Source of the DNA: Alphaproteobacteria bacterium | Lineage (GTDB): Bacteria > Pseudomonadota > Alphaproteobacteria > Micavibrionales > UBA2020 | DNA length: 64,000 nt | NCBI GenBank assembly: GCA_016794125.1 | Contig: JAEUKT010000002.1 | Span: 1,365,769-1,429,768, forward strand | Direction of reading: 5' to 3' | Shown: piece by piece, positions 9,501-16,322 of the stretch | How the letters are laid out: every line of letters begins with the position of its first letter | How positions within the stretch are numbered: position 1 is the stretch's first letter | Made by a program: the position numbers and the translations under genes | The notes under the pieces: generated by a model | Database searches by the model: none | Told to the model about the DNA's origin: nothing | What the model saw: only the letters and a program-made list of their open reading frames with translations

Positions 9501-11032
9501 TCCTGAATTTTCAGCGTCCAGGTGCCAAGGCTGCTTTCGCCCCAGCTGGCGTTGGTGGAAACGGTGAAATCGATGCCGCGCATGGCGCTGCCGCTGAAAT
9601 CGCCCGCCTGCTGCGTGCCCGGATGGTTGACGACGACGCTTTCCGTGCCGTCGGGGCTGACCAGCGTGACGACCAGATCGCCCGCCCAGCTGTGGTTAAT
9701 GTCCAGATGCACCTGCACATGCTCGATCACGATATCCTGCGTCACGCTGATGGATGTCGTGACGGTCGCGTTGTCGCGGATGGCAAGGTTGGGCGACGAT
9801 GTGGCGGTCGTAAACGTCGTCATGTTCGCCGATGTCTGCTGCAGCCCCCACAATTCGGCCAGCCGCACGGCGGCGAAGGCATCCGCCGCGCCGAAGCCGT
9901 AATCATGGCTGAAATGCAGCCCGCCGCCGTTCCAGTTGGTTGCGCCGTTATACTGCCATCCGGTATTGGTCGGGTCGTTATGCTGCGCGGAATAGGCAAG
10001 GATCTGCTGCACGTCGCGCCAGCCGAGGTCGGGATTGGCCTCCAGCATCAGCCCGATCACGCCGCTGACGACGGGGGCCGCGAATGACGTGCCGTCGACG
10101 GTCGCGTAACTGCCGTTTTCGTAGCCCGCCGCGCCCGTGCGGTCGGTCGTCAGGATGCCGACCCCGCCCGCCGATACCAGCAGCGCCGCGCCGGGCGTGC
10201 TGAACGACGCGACATGGCCGGTTGAATCGATCGCCGCAACGGTGATGGCATACGGGGAATTGGAGAAGTTGTGGTAGTTGACGTTGTCGCCCACATCGCC
10301 TTCGTTGCCCGCCGCGAAAACGATGCTTGTGCCAAGCCCGCCGCGCCCCTGGTCGACGAGGTTTTTCATCGCCGCGCCCAGATCCGCCATGCTGACGCCG
10401 CCCGATGTGCGCGTGTCGGAAAAATCGTCGGCATAGGGGCTTGTGTAACCCCAGCTGTTGTTCATCACATCGACCTGCGCCGTCAGAACGTATTGGAACC
10501 CCTGCAGCGTCTGCGCATCGGTGCCGGTATCGAAGGACTGGCGGATGCCGATGCCGGTCGCATCGAAGGCGACGCCCACGATGCCGCTGCCGTTATCGTC
10601 GGCGATCATCACGCCCATGACCGCGGTGCCGTGGCTGTCGTCGGCAACGGCGGGGGCGGCATCATAATCGTTCGACCCGACGTCGCGGTCGAGCGAGGTG
10701 TCGTAGTTCGGCGCAAGATCGGGATGCGTGTACTGGAACCCGTCGTCGAAATCGGCAAGGCGGATGCCCGCGCCGGTGTAATCCGGCCAGACGAGGTCGG
10801 CATGCAGCCCCCAGGTACCGGTCAGGTGCCATTCGGATGACAGCTGCGGATCGCTGGGCACGCCGCTGGTCATCGGTTCGATGGCGGCGGCCTGCGGCAC
10901 ATAGGAGGCAATACGGTCGGCGGCAGCCGCCAGCCGCGCTTTTGTGCCGGCTTCTTCGGATGCAATCTCGTCGAAAACGTCTTTTGTGTCGTCGCTATCG
11001 GCCAATCGAAAATCTCCGGAAAAGACCCGCAT
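6596..11032 (-). CDS. Secreted kexin-like S8 serine protease with P domain and RTX repeats
   Basis: A 1478-residue protein without a Sec signal, as expected for type I secretion. The catalytic domain (about 65-390) carries the triad: Asp96 in DFDDGF, His134 in DDSHGTAVMG and Ser316 in GTSFAAP, with oxyanion Asn243 in AAGNEGD. The VDDG-like Asp motif and the following P domain (about 410-530, ending GTWTLKIQDTELNDTGTLASW) place it with proprotein-convertase-like subtilisins. From about residue 600 there are calcium-binding GGxGxDxx nonapeptides arranged in eight copies of an 81-residue unit, then a serralysin-type end (DIFAFSNTTSFDKITDF) and the acidic, hydrophobic tail used as the uncleaved export signal. 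The start may be ATG 11032 or a TTG at codon 10 that has a GGAG 8 bases upstream. The exporter is probably the operon at 1-4118. Confidence 0.93.
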   Translation of the reverse strand: MRVFSGDFRLADSDDTKDVFDEIASEEAGTKARLAAAADRIASYVPQAAAIEPMTSGVPSDPQLSSEWHLTGTWGLHADLVWPDYTGAGIRLADFDDGFQYTHPDLAPNYDTSLDRDVGSNDYDAAPAVADDSHGTAVMGVMIADDNGSGIVGVAFDATGIGIRQSFDTGTDAQTLQGFQYVLTAQVDVMNNSWGYTSPYADDFSDTRTSGGVSMADLGAAMKNLVDQGRGGLGTSIVFAAGNEGDVGDNVNYHNFSNSPYAITVAAIDSTGHVASFSTPGAALLVSAGGVGILTTDRTGAAGYENGSYATVDGTSFAAPVVSGVIGLMLEANPDLGWRDVQQILAYSAQHNDPTNTGWQYNGATNWNGGGLHFSHDYGFGAADAFAAVRLAELWGLQQTSANMTTFTTATSSPNLAIRDNATVTTSISVTQDIVIEHVQVHLDINHSWAGDLVVTLVSPDGTESVVVNHPGTQQAGDFSGSAMRGIDFTVSTNASWGESSLGTWTLKIQDTELNDTGTLASWNMTFLGHAQTADDVYVYTNAFAAFSGANLTARSVISDTDGGSDTLNLTAVTTASTVNLAAGTGTIAGKAVTISGIDNVFGGDGNDNLTGNSGDNQLAGGRGTNTLDGGAGTDTAVYAGDISGFSFSLVSTSLVYVTHATGYTVIDTLIDFELFEFAGQSYTYTALEAYVTYYGSALRGTAGNDSMAGTPGADTFAGGTGNDIYVINDAGDYVLENPGEGTDTLLASVSYTVNDNVENITLTGTASIDATGNALNNSLTGNSGNNTLDGGAGADRMAGGAGNDAYVVDNFGDVIVENANGGTDTVYAGVSRTLEVNVENLTLTGTGNLNATGNTLVNALTGNSGNNTLDGGTGADTMAGGDGNDVYIVDTAADVIIEQANEGSDTVRAAFSYTLGDNIESLVLLGTGALNGTGNAGDNTITGTSGINTLNGLAGADTLIGGAGNDVYYIDDAGDVIIEDAGTAGGIDTAYITGNYTLSANVEKLVFAGTAGGFTGTGNALANTLTGNAGDNTLDGGAGADKLIGGLGNDTYIIDMTTDSISEAANAGIDTVLAGFSYTLALNLENLTLTGTAAINATGNTLANILTGNAGNNILNGMTGADTMAGGAGDDTYFVDNLGDVVQEASGEGIDTVRSTLSFTLGANVENLLLLGSAAANATGNDLNNSLTGNTGANTLDGGTGADTMTGMAGNDTYFVDDILDVVIEATNGGIDTVQVGFTYTLGTNIEKLLLTGTANIDGTGNALANTLTGNSGDNTLDGGAGADKMYGGLGNDTYIIDNAADGVTEAVGAGHDTVRTSVTITLAANVEDLYQTGVSNIKSTGNALDNAMYGNSGNSTLDGGAGSDFLDGGFGNDTLTGGTGADIFAFSNTTSFDKITDFSIAQGDKLDISDILIGFTPGISEISDYVSFATVKGVTTISVDADGAGSGTGFVAVGSLTGLGTLTVDDLFDSGKIIVS
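6990..8940 (-). repeat. Eight tandem coding repeats of about 243 bp (RTX units)
   Basis: Inside the protease gene a unit of about 81 residues recurs eight times: a pair of calcium nonapeptides (TLDGGAGADxMAGGAGND), a YxVDNxxDVIxE strand, GxDTVxxxxSYTL, NVENLxLTGTAxxxATGN and a linker NxLxNxLTGNSG. Copies differ at many positions, so this is an old array of functional repeats, not a recent expansion and not a CRISPR. Edges are approximate. Confidence 0.9.
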
Positions 11033-11123
11033 TACGTGGCGTAGATGATTATTTATTAGAACACAATATAATTAACCACGGGTGAACGCTGTGAATTCAA
11101 GGGGATGCGGCGGCACCGGGCAT

Positions 11124-11155
11124 AAAAAAAGCCCCGGATTTCTCCGGGGCTTTTT
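11124..11155 (-). terminator. Rho-independent terminator behind the cyclophilin genes
   Basis: A seven-A tract, then GCCCCGGA, loop tttc and TCCGGGGC followed by five T. It would stop leftward transcription of the cyclophilin pair before the protease gene; the symmetrical A and T tracts would also allow rightward termination. Confidence 0.85.
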
Positions 11156-11174
11156 AAACGCTTGGCTCGAAAGC

Positions 11175-11744
11175 TTATTGCTTTTCCGGCACGGCCACGC
11201 CCGGTGCTTTATCAGCATCGGCTGCGACCTGCATTTTCACGATGGTGTCGGGGTTCGAGGGGGGTTCGCCGCGCTGGATTTTATCGACGAATTCCATGCC
11301 CGAGGTCACTTCGCCCCAAACGGTGTACTGGCCGTTCAGGAAGCTTGCGTCCTTGAAGCAGATGAAGAACTGGCTGTCGGCCGAGTTCGGGTCGTTGGAG
11401 CGCGCAGCGCCAACAGTGCCGCGGCCAAAGGGCGCGGAGGAGAATTCAGCCTTGATCTTCTGGCCCGAACCGCCCGTGCCGTTGCCGTCGGGGTCGCCGG
11501 TTTGCGCCATGAAGCCTTCGATGACGCGGTGGAATTTCAGGCCGTCATAGAAGCCTTTGCGCACCAGTTCCTTGACGCGCGCGACATGCGCGGGCGCGAG
11601 GTCGGGGCGCAGGTTGATCACCACGCGGCCGTCTTTCAGGTCGAGGTAAAGGGTGTTTTCGGGATCGGCAGGCGTATCGGCCGCCATCGCAGCCGAGGCC
11701 GACAGGCACAGCGCAACGACGAGGGAGAGGAGCAGTTGTTTCAT
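11175..11744 (-). CDS. Cyclophilin-type peptidyl-prolyl isomerase, exported
   Basis: This 189-residue protein speeds cis-trans isomerisation of prolyl bonds. The N-terminus is a Sec signal (MKQLLLSLVVALCLSASAAMA, cut before ADTPA), so it acts in the periplasm. The catalytic Arg is in FHRVIEGFMAQTGDP, with QFFICF and the tryptophan region YTVWGEVTSGME also present. It is closely similar to the cytoplasmic-type copy immediately upstream and ends with a short charged tail that the other copy lacks. A strong terminator follows. Confidence 0.95.
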   Translation of the reverse strand: MKQLLLSLVVALCLSASAAMAADTPADPENTLYLDLKDGRVVINLRPDLAPAHVARVKELVRKGFYDGLKFHRVIEGFMAQTGDPDGNGTGGSGQKIKAEFSSAPFGRGTVGAARSNDPNSADSQFFICFKDASFLNGQYTVWGEVTSGMEFVDKIQRGEPPSNPDTIVKMQVAADADKAPGVAVPEKQ

Positions 11745-11770
11745 GGTTTCAGTTTCCTTTGGTGTGGTGG

Positions 11771-12229
11771 TTAGGCAGCAAGAGTAAATTTGACGATGGT
11801 ATCGGGCTTGCGGGGCGGTTCGCCCTTGGCGATGTTATCGACGAAATCCATGCCGTCGGTCACTTCGCCCCAGACGGTGTACTGGCCGTCGAGGAAGCGG
11901 GCGTCGTCGAAGCAGATGAAGAACTGGCTGTCCGCGCTGTCGGGGTCGGAGGAACGCGCCGCGCCGACCGTGCCGCGCTTGAACGGCGCTTTGGAGAATT
12001 CGGCCGGGATATTCTTGCCGGAGCCGCCATAGCCGGTGCCGTCGGGGTCGCCCGTCTGCGCCATGAAGCCGTCGATGACGCGGTGGAACTTCAGGCCGTC
12101 ATAGAAACCCTGGCCGATCAGCTCCTTTACGCGCGCGACATGTTTGGGCGCAAGGTCGGGGCGCAGCTGGATGGTCACTTTGCCGTCCTTCAGTTCCAGG
12201 ATGGCGGTGTTTGTCTTGTCGTCGGCCAT
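11771..12229 (-). CDS. Cyclophilin-type peptidyl-prolyl isomerase, cytoplasmic
   Basis: A 152-residue isomerase with no signal peptide, starting MADDKTNTAILELKDG. Active-site motifs FHRVIDGFMAQTGDP, QFFICF and YTVWGEVTDGMDFV match the exported neighbour nearly residue for residue, so the two are a tandem duplication, one of which carries a signal peptide. The two genes are 26 bases apart and probably share one transcript ending at 11124-11155. Confidence 0.95.
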   Translation of the reverse strand: MADDKTNTAILELKDGKVTIQLRPDLAPKHVARVKELIGQGFYDGLKFHRVIDGFMAQTGDPDGTGYGGSGKNIPAEFSKAPFKRGTVGAARSSDPDSADSQFFICFDDARFLDGQYTVWGEVTDGMDFVDNIAKGEPPRKPDTIVKFTLAA

Positions 12230-12304
12230 ATTCAGAATCTCTCCATAGCTTTACACGGTTAACCGGCGGGTATCCTGCGCCCGGACAGCGTAAATTTCAA
12301 GGGC

Positions 12305-13921
12305 TTAAAAATACTCGGGAAATTGCTTTTCGGCGTTCAGTTTCAGGTCCGCCACCTTCTTCAGGGCGGGCAGGTCGGGCTTCATGCGCTCCGCCTCCTG
12401 CCAGCAGGTCCAGGCCAGCATGCTGTCGCCGTTGCCGAACAGCGCGTCGCCCAGGTTGGCATAGGCCGTTGCCAGCCACGGGTTGGCGGTGATGGCGTTC
12501 ATGTACATCTTGATGCTCTTGTTGAATTCCTTGACGTTGAACGGCTTGCCTTCCTTCTCGTCGATCAGGATCTGTTCGTGGATGTTGCGGGCGCGGAAGA
12601 CGTCCAGCAGGTGGGTATAGTCGGGCGCGGCCTTTTTCGCGCGGATCAGCGCCTTGTTCGACAGCTCGATATCGCCGCGGGTGGTGAAGGTCTGGGTCAG
12701 GGTCAGCATCGTGCCCTCCACGATGTCGCCGCCGCCCGCGCTCAGGACCTGCAGGGTCAGGTTGTCCAGCGGGTCCGTTTCTTTCGACGGCAGCGACAGC
12801 AGCATTTCATGCATCGCCAGCAGCGCGTGCAGCGGGTCGCCCGCCGCGAGATAATCCTTCACCTGCTTGGCGAAATAATCGGCGTTAGGGCCGGGTTTTT
12901 GCGCGATCGTCATCGCGGCGTTGATGGTGTCGTCAAGGCTGAAATGCTCGGTATAACCGTCCGGCACCTTTGGCGCGGCCGTCACGGGGGACGCGCCCGC
13001 CAGTTTCCATTCGGCCTTCGTCACGCGCCCGGCATGGTCGTTGGTGGTGTATTCCAGTTTTTCGAAGGCATCGGGCGATTTGCCCATCTGCTTTTCGACA
13101 TCGGGATGGATCACGGGTCCATAGACCAGAAAGCGCAGGTAGGTTTTCACCAGTTCGGGCGGGATGGCGGTCTTGCCGTCCGTGTACGAAGCCATGCGTC
13201 CCGCTTCGGTGTCGAAAACGCCGCCCTGCGGCGCGGCCGTGAAACGGACCAGGTGCGCGCTTTTGTTGTCGGACGCGCTGCCATACAGCGCATCCAGATC
13301 GACCAGCGGTCCGTTGGTGTCGAGCGCGATGCCGCTCATGGTCTTGACCATCTTGCCGGTCTGCGTTTCGGTTTCGAAATCAAAACCCTTCTGCGTCGCC
13401 TGGCGGCGGATGTTGCTGCGCGCCAGCGGCAGCGTGTGCAGCGGCATCACGTTGTAGATTTTCTGGCCGTGGTCGATGACGGTATAGATTTTTTTCGCGA
13501 AATCGTAAATGCGCTCGTCATTTCCCGCGCGGATGACCAGCATTTCGGGCAGCAGGGTGACGATGTTATCGACGGCGGATTCTTCGTCGGCGTATTGCGG
13601 GATGATCTTGTTATACGTGGCGCTTTCGGGCGAGACGCTGGTGATCTTCGTTTTCTGGCTGACGTTATAGGTCAGTTGCAGACCCGCCTGCGCGGTTGCG
13701 GCAGCGGTTGCGGCGACGGGCGCGGCAGCAGGCGCAGCGGCCGGCGCGGCTTCCGGTGCCGCCGGCTTTGCGGGCGCGCCCGGGGGCGGGCCCGACGGCA
13801 CGGTCAGTTCGATATCGGCAGATGCCGCCGGCGGGATCGTGCCCTGTGCGGTTGCCTGTGTTGCGTCCGCAAACAAGCTGCAGGCGGCGAAGGCGAGAGC
13901 GGCAAGGAAGGTCGTTTTCAT
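12305..13921 (-). CDS. Exported protein of unknown function with C-terminal TPR-like helices
   Basis: A 538-residue protein. ATG 13921 is preferred because AGGA lies 5 bases upstream and the product then begins with a clean signal peptide (MKTTFLAALAFAACSLFADATQATAQG). A Pro/Ala-rich linker follows, then about 350 residues of unknown fold (a beta-rich region with 'VDNIVTLLPEMLVIRAGNDERIYDF'-like strands, shown here in part only), and a C-terminal helical part where NAITANPWLATAYANLGDAL and CWQEAERMKPDLPAL have TPR spacing. It probably sits in the periplasm. No catalytic motif is recognisable. Confidence 0.7.
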   Translation of the reverse strand: MKTTFLAALAFAACSLFADATQATAQGTIPPAASADIELTVPSGPPPGAPAKPAAPEAAPAAAPAAAPVAATAAATAQAGLQLTYNVSQKTKITSVSPESATYNKIIPQYADEESAVDNIVTLLPEMLVIRAGNDERIYDFAKKIYTVIDHGQKIYNVMPLHTLPLARSNIRRQATQKGFDFETETQTGKMVKTMSGIALDTNGPLVDLDALYGSASDNKSAHLVRFTAAPQGGVFDTEAGRMASYTDGKTAIPPELVKTYLRFLVYGPVIHPDVEKQMGKSPDAFEKLEYTTNDHAGRVTKAEWKLAGASPVTAAPKVPDGYTEHFSLDDTINAAMTIAQKPGPNADYFAKQVKDYLAAGDPLHALLAMHEMLLSLPSKETDPLDNLTLQVLSAGGGDIVEGTMLTLTQTFTTRGDIELSNKALIRAKKAAPDYTHLLDVFRARNIHEQILIDEKEGKPFNVKEFNKSIKMYMNAITANPWLATAYANLGDALFGNGDSMLAWTCWQEAERMKPDLPALKKVADLKLNAEKQFPEYF

Positions 13922-14090
13922 GCGGATCCTGACTGTCGTTCGGCGGTCATTCATCAAGTTTATCGCCGCCGGGGTTAACTATCTGTTAAATCGGGCGGAG
14001 TCGGCAAAAGACAAGCCTGATTTTGCTAAATCCGCGCTTGCGGCGCAAGCATCAAGGGGATAATTTATAAACTGGCGAAACGGGGATATT

Positions 14091-14384
14091 ATGGACTATC
14101 TGCTTCTCGTGCTCTACTGGGCTTTGCAGGCCTATTTCTGGCTTATCATTTTCACGGTGGTGGTCAGCTGGCTGGTCGTTTTCGACGTTTTGAACACCAA
14201 GCATAAGGGCGTGCGCAAGTTCTGCGAGCTTCTGAACACCCTCACCAATCCGCTTGTCCTGCGCATCCGCAAAATCATGCCGCCGCTGGGGGGCATCGAC
14301 CTCTCGCCCATGATCATCATTTTCGGTCTTTATTTCCTGATGAGCCTGATCGAACAGGCCAGCAAACAGTTACAGGGCGGGTAA
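14091..14384 (+). CDS. YggT-family membrane protein
   Basis: A 97-residue protein with two hydrophobic segments (about 4-29 and 72-90) and the conserved centre LNTLTNPLVLRIRKIMPPLGGIDLSP, which is diagnostic of YggT. Family members are linked to membrane biogenesis and osmotic or divisome functions, but no activity is proven. A GGGGA ribosome site lies 6 bases before the ATG. It is 4 bases ahead of folD, so co-transcription is likely. Confidence 0.92.
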   Translation: MDYLLLVLYWALQAYFWLIIFTVVVSWLVVFDVLNTKHKGVRKFCELLNTLTNPLVLRIRKIMPPLGGIDLSPMIIIFGLYFLMSLIEQASKQLQGG

Positions 14385-14388
14385 GCAT

Positions 14389-15294
14389 ATGGGGACGGCA
14401 AAAATGAAACACACCAATCAACCCGCCGCCCTGATCGACGGCAAGACCATCGCCAAAAAACTCCGCGACAGCATCAAGCGCCATGTGGAGGTTCTGGTCG
14501 AAGACCACAAAATCCTGCCCGGCCTTGCGGTCGTACTGGTGGGCGACGATCCCGCATCGGCCGTCTATGTGGCGAACAAGGAAAAGGCCGCGCGCGAAGT
14601 GGGCATGCGCGGCATCGTGCATCGCATGCCGCAAAATACCTCCCAGGATGAATTGCTGAAGCTGATCCATGCCATGAACGCCGACCCGAAAATCCACGGC
14701 GTGCTGATCCAGATGCCGCTGCCGCGCCAGATCGACGGCGCGACGGTGCTGAAGGCGCTCGACCCCGCCAAAGACGTTGACGGGCTGCATATCGAAAACA
14801 TGGGCAGACTGATGGCCGATATGCCGGGGCTTGTGCCCTGCACCCCGATGGGCTGCATCATTTTGCTGAAAAGCATCACGCAGAATTTAAGCGGTTTGCA
14901 TGCAGTCGTCGTCGGCCGCTCGCAACTGGTCGGCAAGCCTGTCGCCCAGTTGCTGTTGCGCGAAAACTGCACCGTTACCACCTGCCATTCGCGCACGCCC
15001 AACATCGCGCATATCGCGCGCGAAGCCGATATCCTGATCGTCGCCACAGGCAAGCCGCATCTGGTGAAGCAAGACTGGGTGAAGCCGGGCGCAATCGTGA
15101 TCGATGTGGGCATCAACCGCATGGATGACGGCAAACTGGCGGGCGATGTCGATTTCAACGGCGTGTCCAAGGTCGCCGGATATATCACCCCCGTGCCGGG
15201 CGGCGTAGGCCCCATGACAATCGCCTGCCTGCTTGGAAATACGGTCGCCGCCGCCTGCCGCCAGAACGAATTGACGGTGCCGCATATCGGCTGA
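14389..15294 (+). CDS. folD: Bifunctional methylenetetrahydrofolate dehydrogenase/cyclohydrolase
   Basis: This 301-residue cytoplasmic enzyme interconverts 5,10-methylene-, methenyl- and 10-formyl-tetrahydrofolate using NADP. Catalytic Lys64 is in YVANKEKAAREVGM; the family signatures PLPRQIDGATVLKALDPAKD and PVPGGVGPMTIACLLGNT are intact, and the cofactor loop is VVGRSQLVGKP. ATG 14389 lies close after yggT; ATG 14404 (MKHTNQ) is an alternative that would remove five residues. Confidence 0.96.
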   Translation: MGTAKMKHTNQPAALIDGKTIAKKLRDSIKRHVEVLVEDHKILPGLAVVLVGDDPASAVYVANKEKAAREVGMRGIVHRMPQNTSQDELLKLIHAMNADPKIHGVLIQMPLPRQIDGATVLKALDPAKDVDGLHIENMGRLMADMPGLVPCTPMGCIILLKSITQNLSGLHAVVVGRSQLVGKPVAQLLLRENCTVTTCHSRTPNIAHIAREADILIVATGKPHLVKQDWVKPGAIVIDVGINRMDDGKLAGDVDFNGVSKVAGYITPVPGGVGPMTIACLLGNTVAAACRQNELTVPHIG

Positions 15295-15303
15295 TTTTTA
15301 TTT

Positions 15304-15309
15304 AAGGAG
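15304..15309 (+). promoter_or_regulatory. Ribosome site AAGGAG that sets a GTG start
   Basis: AAGGAG lies 7 bases before GTG 15317. No ATG fits this spacing, and the GTG start gives a complete signal peptide. Confidence 0.8.
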
Positions 15310-15316
15310 ATATTTC

Positions 15317-15661
15317 GTGGCTTTCAAAAAGACAGCGTATGTTTTCATCGCCGCCTTTTTCCTGCTGGCTGCGCCCGCACAGGCGCAGAACAAGGAACAG
15401 GATCTCGCCTGCGGCGGCTTCAAGCCCGCATGGACGGCCTGCACCCGCAGCGACGATTGCATGACCGGCCGCGGGTATTGCCGCGAACCGCTGCCCCATG
15501 CGCGCACGGCGGCATCGGAAATCGCCGCCTATAACCAATGCATGCTGCGCATCAGCGTCTGCACCAGCGTCAACCACGACATGCCCAAAATCCCGCCCGT
15601 CTGCGCCGCCGGCCGCTGCGTCGCCGGAACCCCGATGCCGAACGTGCCGGGGCAGAAGTAA
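15317..15661 (+). CDS. Small secreted cysteine-rich protein
   Basis: A 114-residue protein with signal peptide MAFKKTAYVFIAAFFLLAAPAQA. The mature part of about 90 residues has eight cysteines (in ACGG, TACT, DDCM, GYCR, NQCM, ISVC, PVCA and GRCV), an even number compatible with four disulfides in the periplasm or outside. The pattern CTRSDDCMTGRGYC resembles short disulfide-rich binding modules, but I do not recognise the family. It follows folD by 22 bases and may be read with it. Confidence 0.7.
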   Translation: MAFKKTAYVFIAAFFLLAAPAQAQNKEQDLACGGFKPAWTACTRSDDCMTGRGYCREPLPHARTAASEIAAYNQCMLRISVCTSVNHDMPKIPPVCAAGRCVAGTPMPNVPGQK

Positions 15662-15711
15662 TTTCTTAGCTGCTGTATCTTCGCCGACCAAGGTCAGGGT
15701 TCATTTTCTAG

Positions 15712-16317
15712 ATGGTAAATCTTATTCGGATTTTTGTTATTGCCTGCGTCATGCTGTGGGCAAGTGGTGCCGCCGAAGCTTGCCGTGAAATGAATCAAAG
15801 TATTTTTTTTGCTGAAAACGTGGCAGGTAGCACGGCATGTTATGCGCTGTCATACCCTGCAACCTTGGCAAAAAATAATATAGGCAAGACAGATATACAT
15901 TTTGTAAGTAAGGGAAAAGATGAGCTGGTGCGTTCCTTTGATTGGTATAGTCGAAATATTTTTCTGAAATGTGAAGAAAGCGGCGGCTATTCACTCGTAC
16001 GGCTTGCAGATACCAGACGCGCACATCTGGAGCAGACGGACTACCCTGCGATTGAATTTTATCGGAACGGAAATCTGGTCAAGGCGTATTCGGCGCGCGA
16101 TCTGGCCAAGGAAAAAGAAACTAACTTTTCGACCGAATGCGGTGACTTATTCCTGTTCGGCATGCAGGCGGCTTATGACTCTCCATCACAAAAATATCGT
16201 GTTTCGGTCAAGCTCGGCAATCGCACGGTCGTTTTCGATGCGGTTACGGGCGATATTATTGATGTGGACAGAAGCAAAAGGGGATTCCCCCAGTCTTCGC
16301 CAACTCCGGTCGAATAA
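15712..16317 (+). CDS. Exported protein of unknown function, A+T-rich gene
   Basis: A 201-residue protein with signal peptide MVNLIRIFVIACVMLWASGAAEA. The rest is mixed alpha/beta with few distinctive motifs (SLVRLADTRRAHLEQTDYPAIEFY; SVKLGNRTVVFDAVTGDIIDVD). Base composition is unlike its neighbours: the 60-base row at 15841 has 23 G+C, against 35-40 in most rows nearby. That and the lack of recognisable relatives suggest later acquisition. It faces icd tail to tail with a 5-base gap. Confidence 0.65.
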   Translation: MVNLIRIFVIACVMLWASGAAEACREMNQSIFFAENVAGSTACYALSYPATLAKNNIGKTDIHFVSKGKDELVRSFDWYSRNIFLKCEESGGYSLVRLADTRRAHLEQTDYPAIEFYRNGNLVKAYSARDLAKEKETNFSTECGDLFLFGMQAAYDSPSQKYRVSVKLGNRTVVFDAVTGDIIDVDRSKRGFPQSSPTPVE

Positions 16318-16322
16318 ACGGC

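Noticed and set aside
7034-10087. 1017-codon frame on the plus strand opposite the RTX protease
   Set aside because: It mirrors the repeat array on the other strand, with Arg/Ala/His/Val-biased nonsense composition and no ribosome site; the opposite strand has full catalytic motifs.
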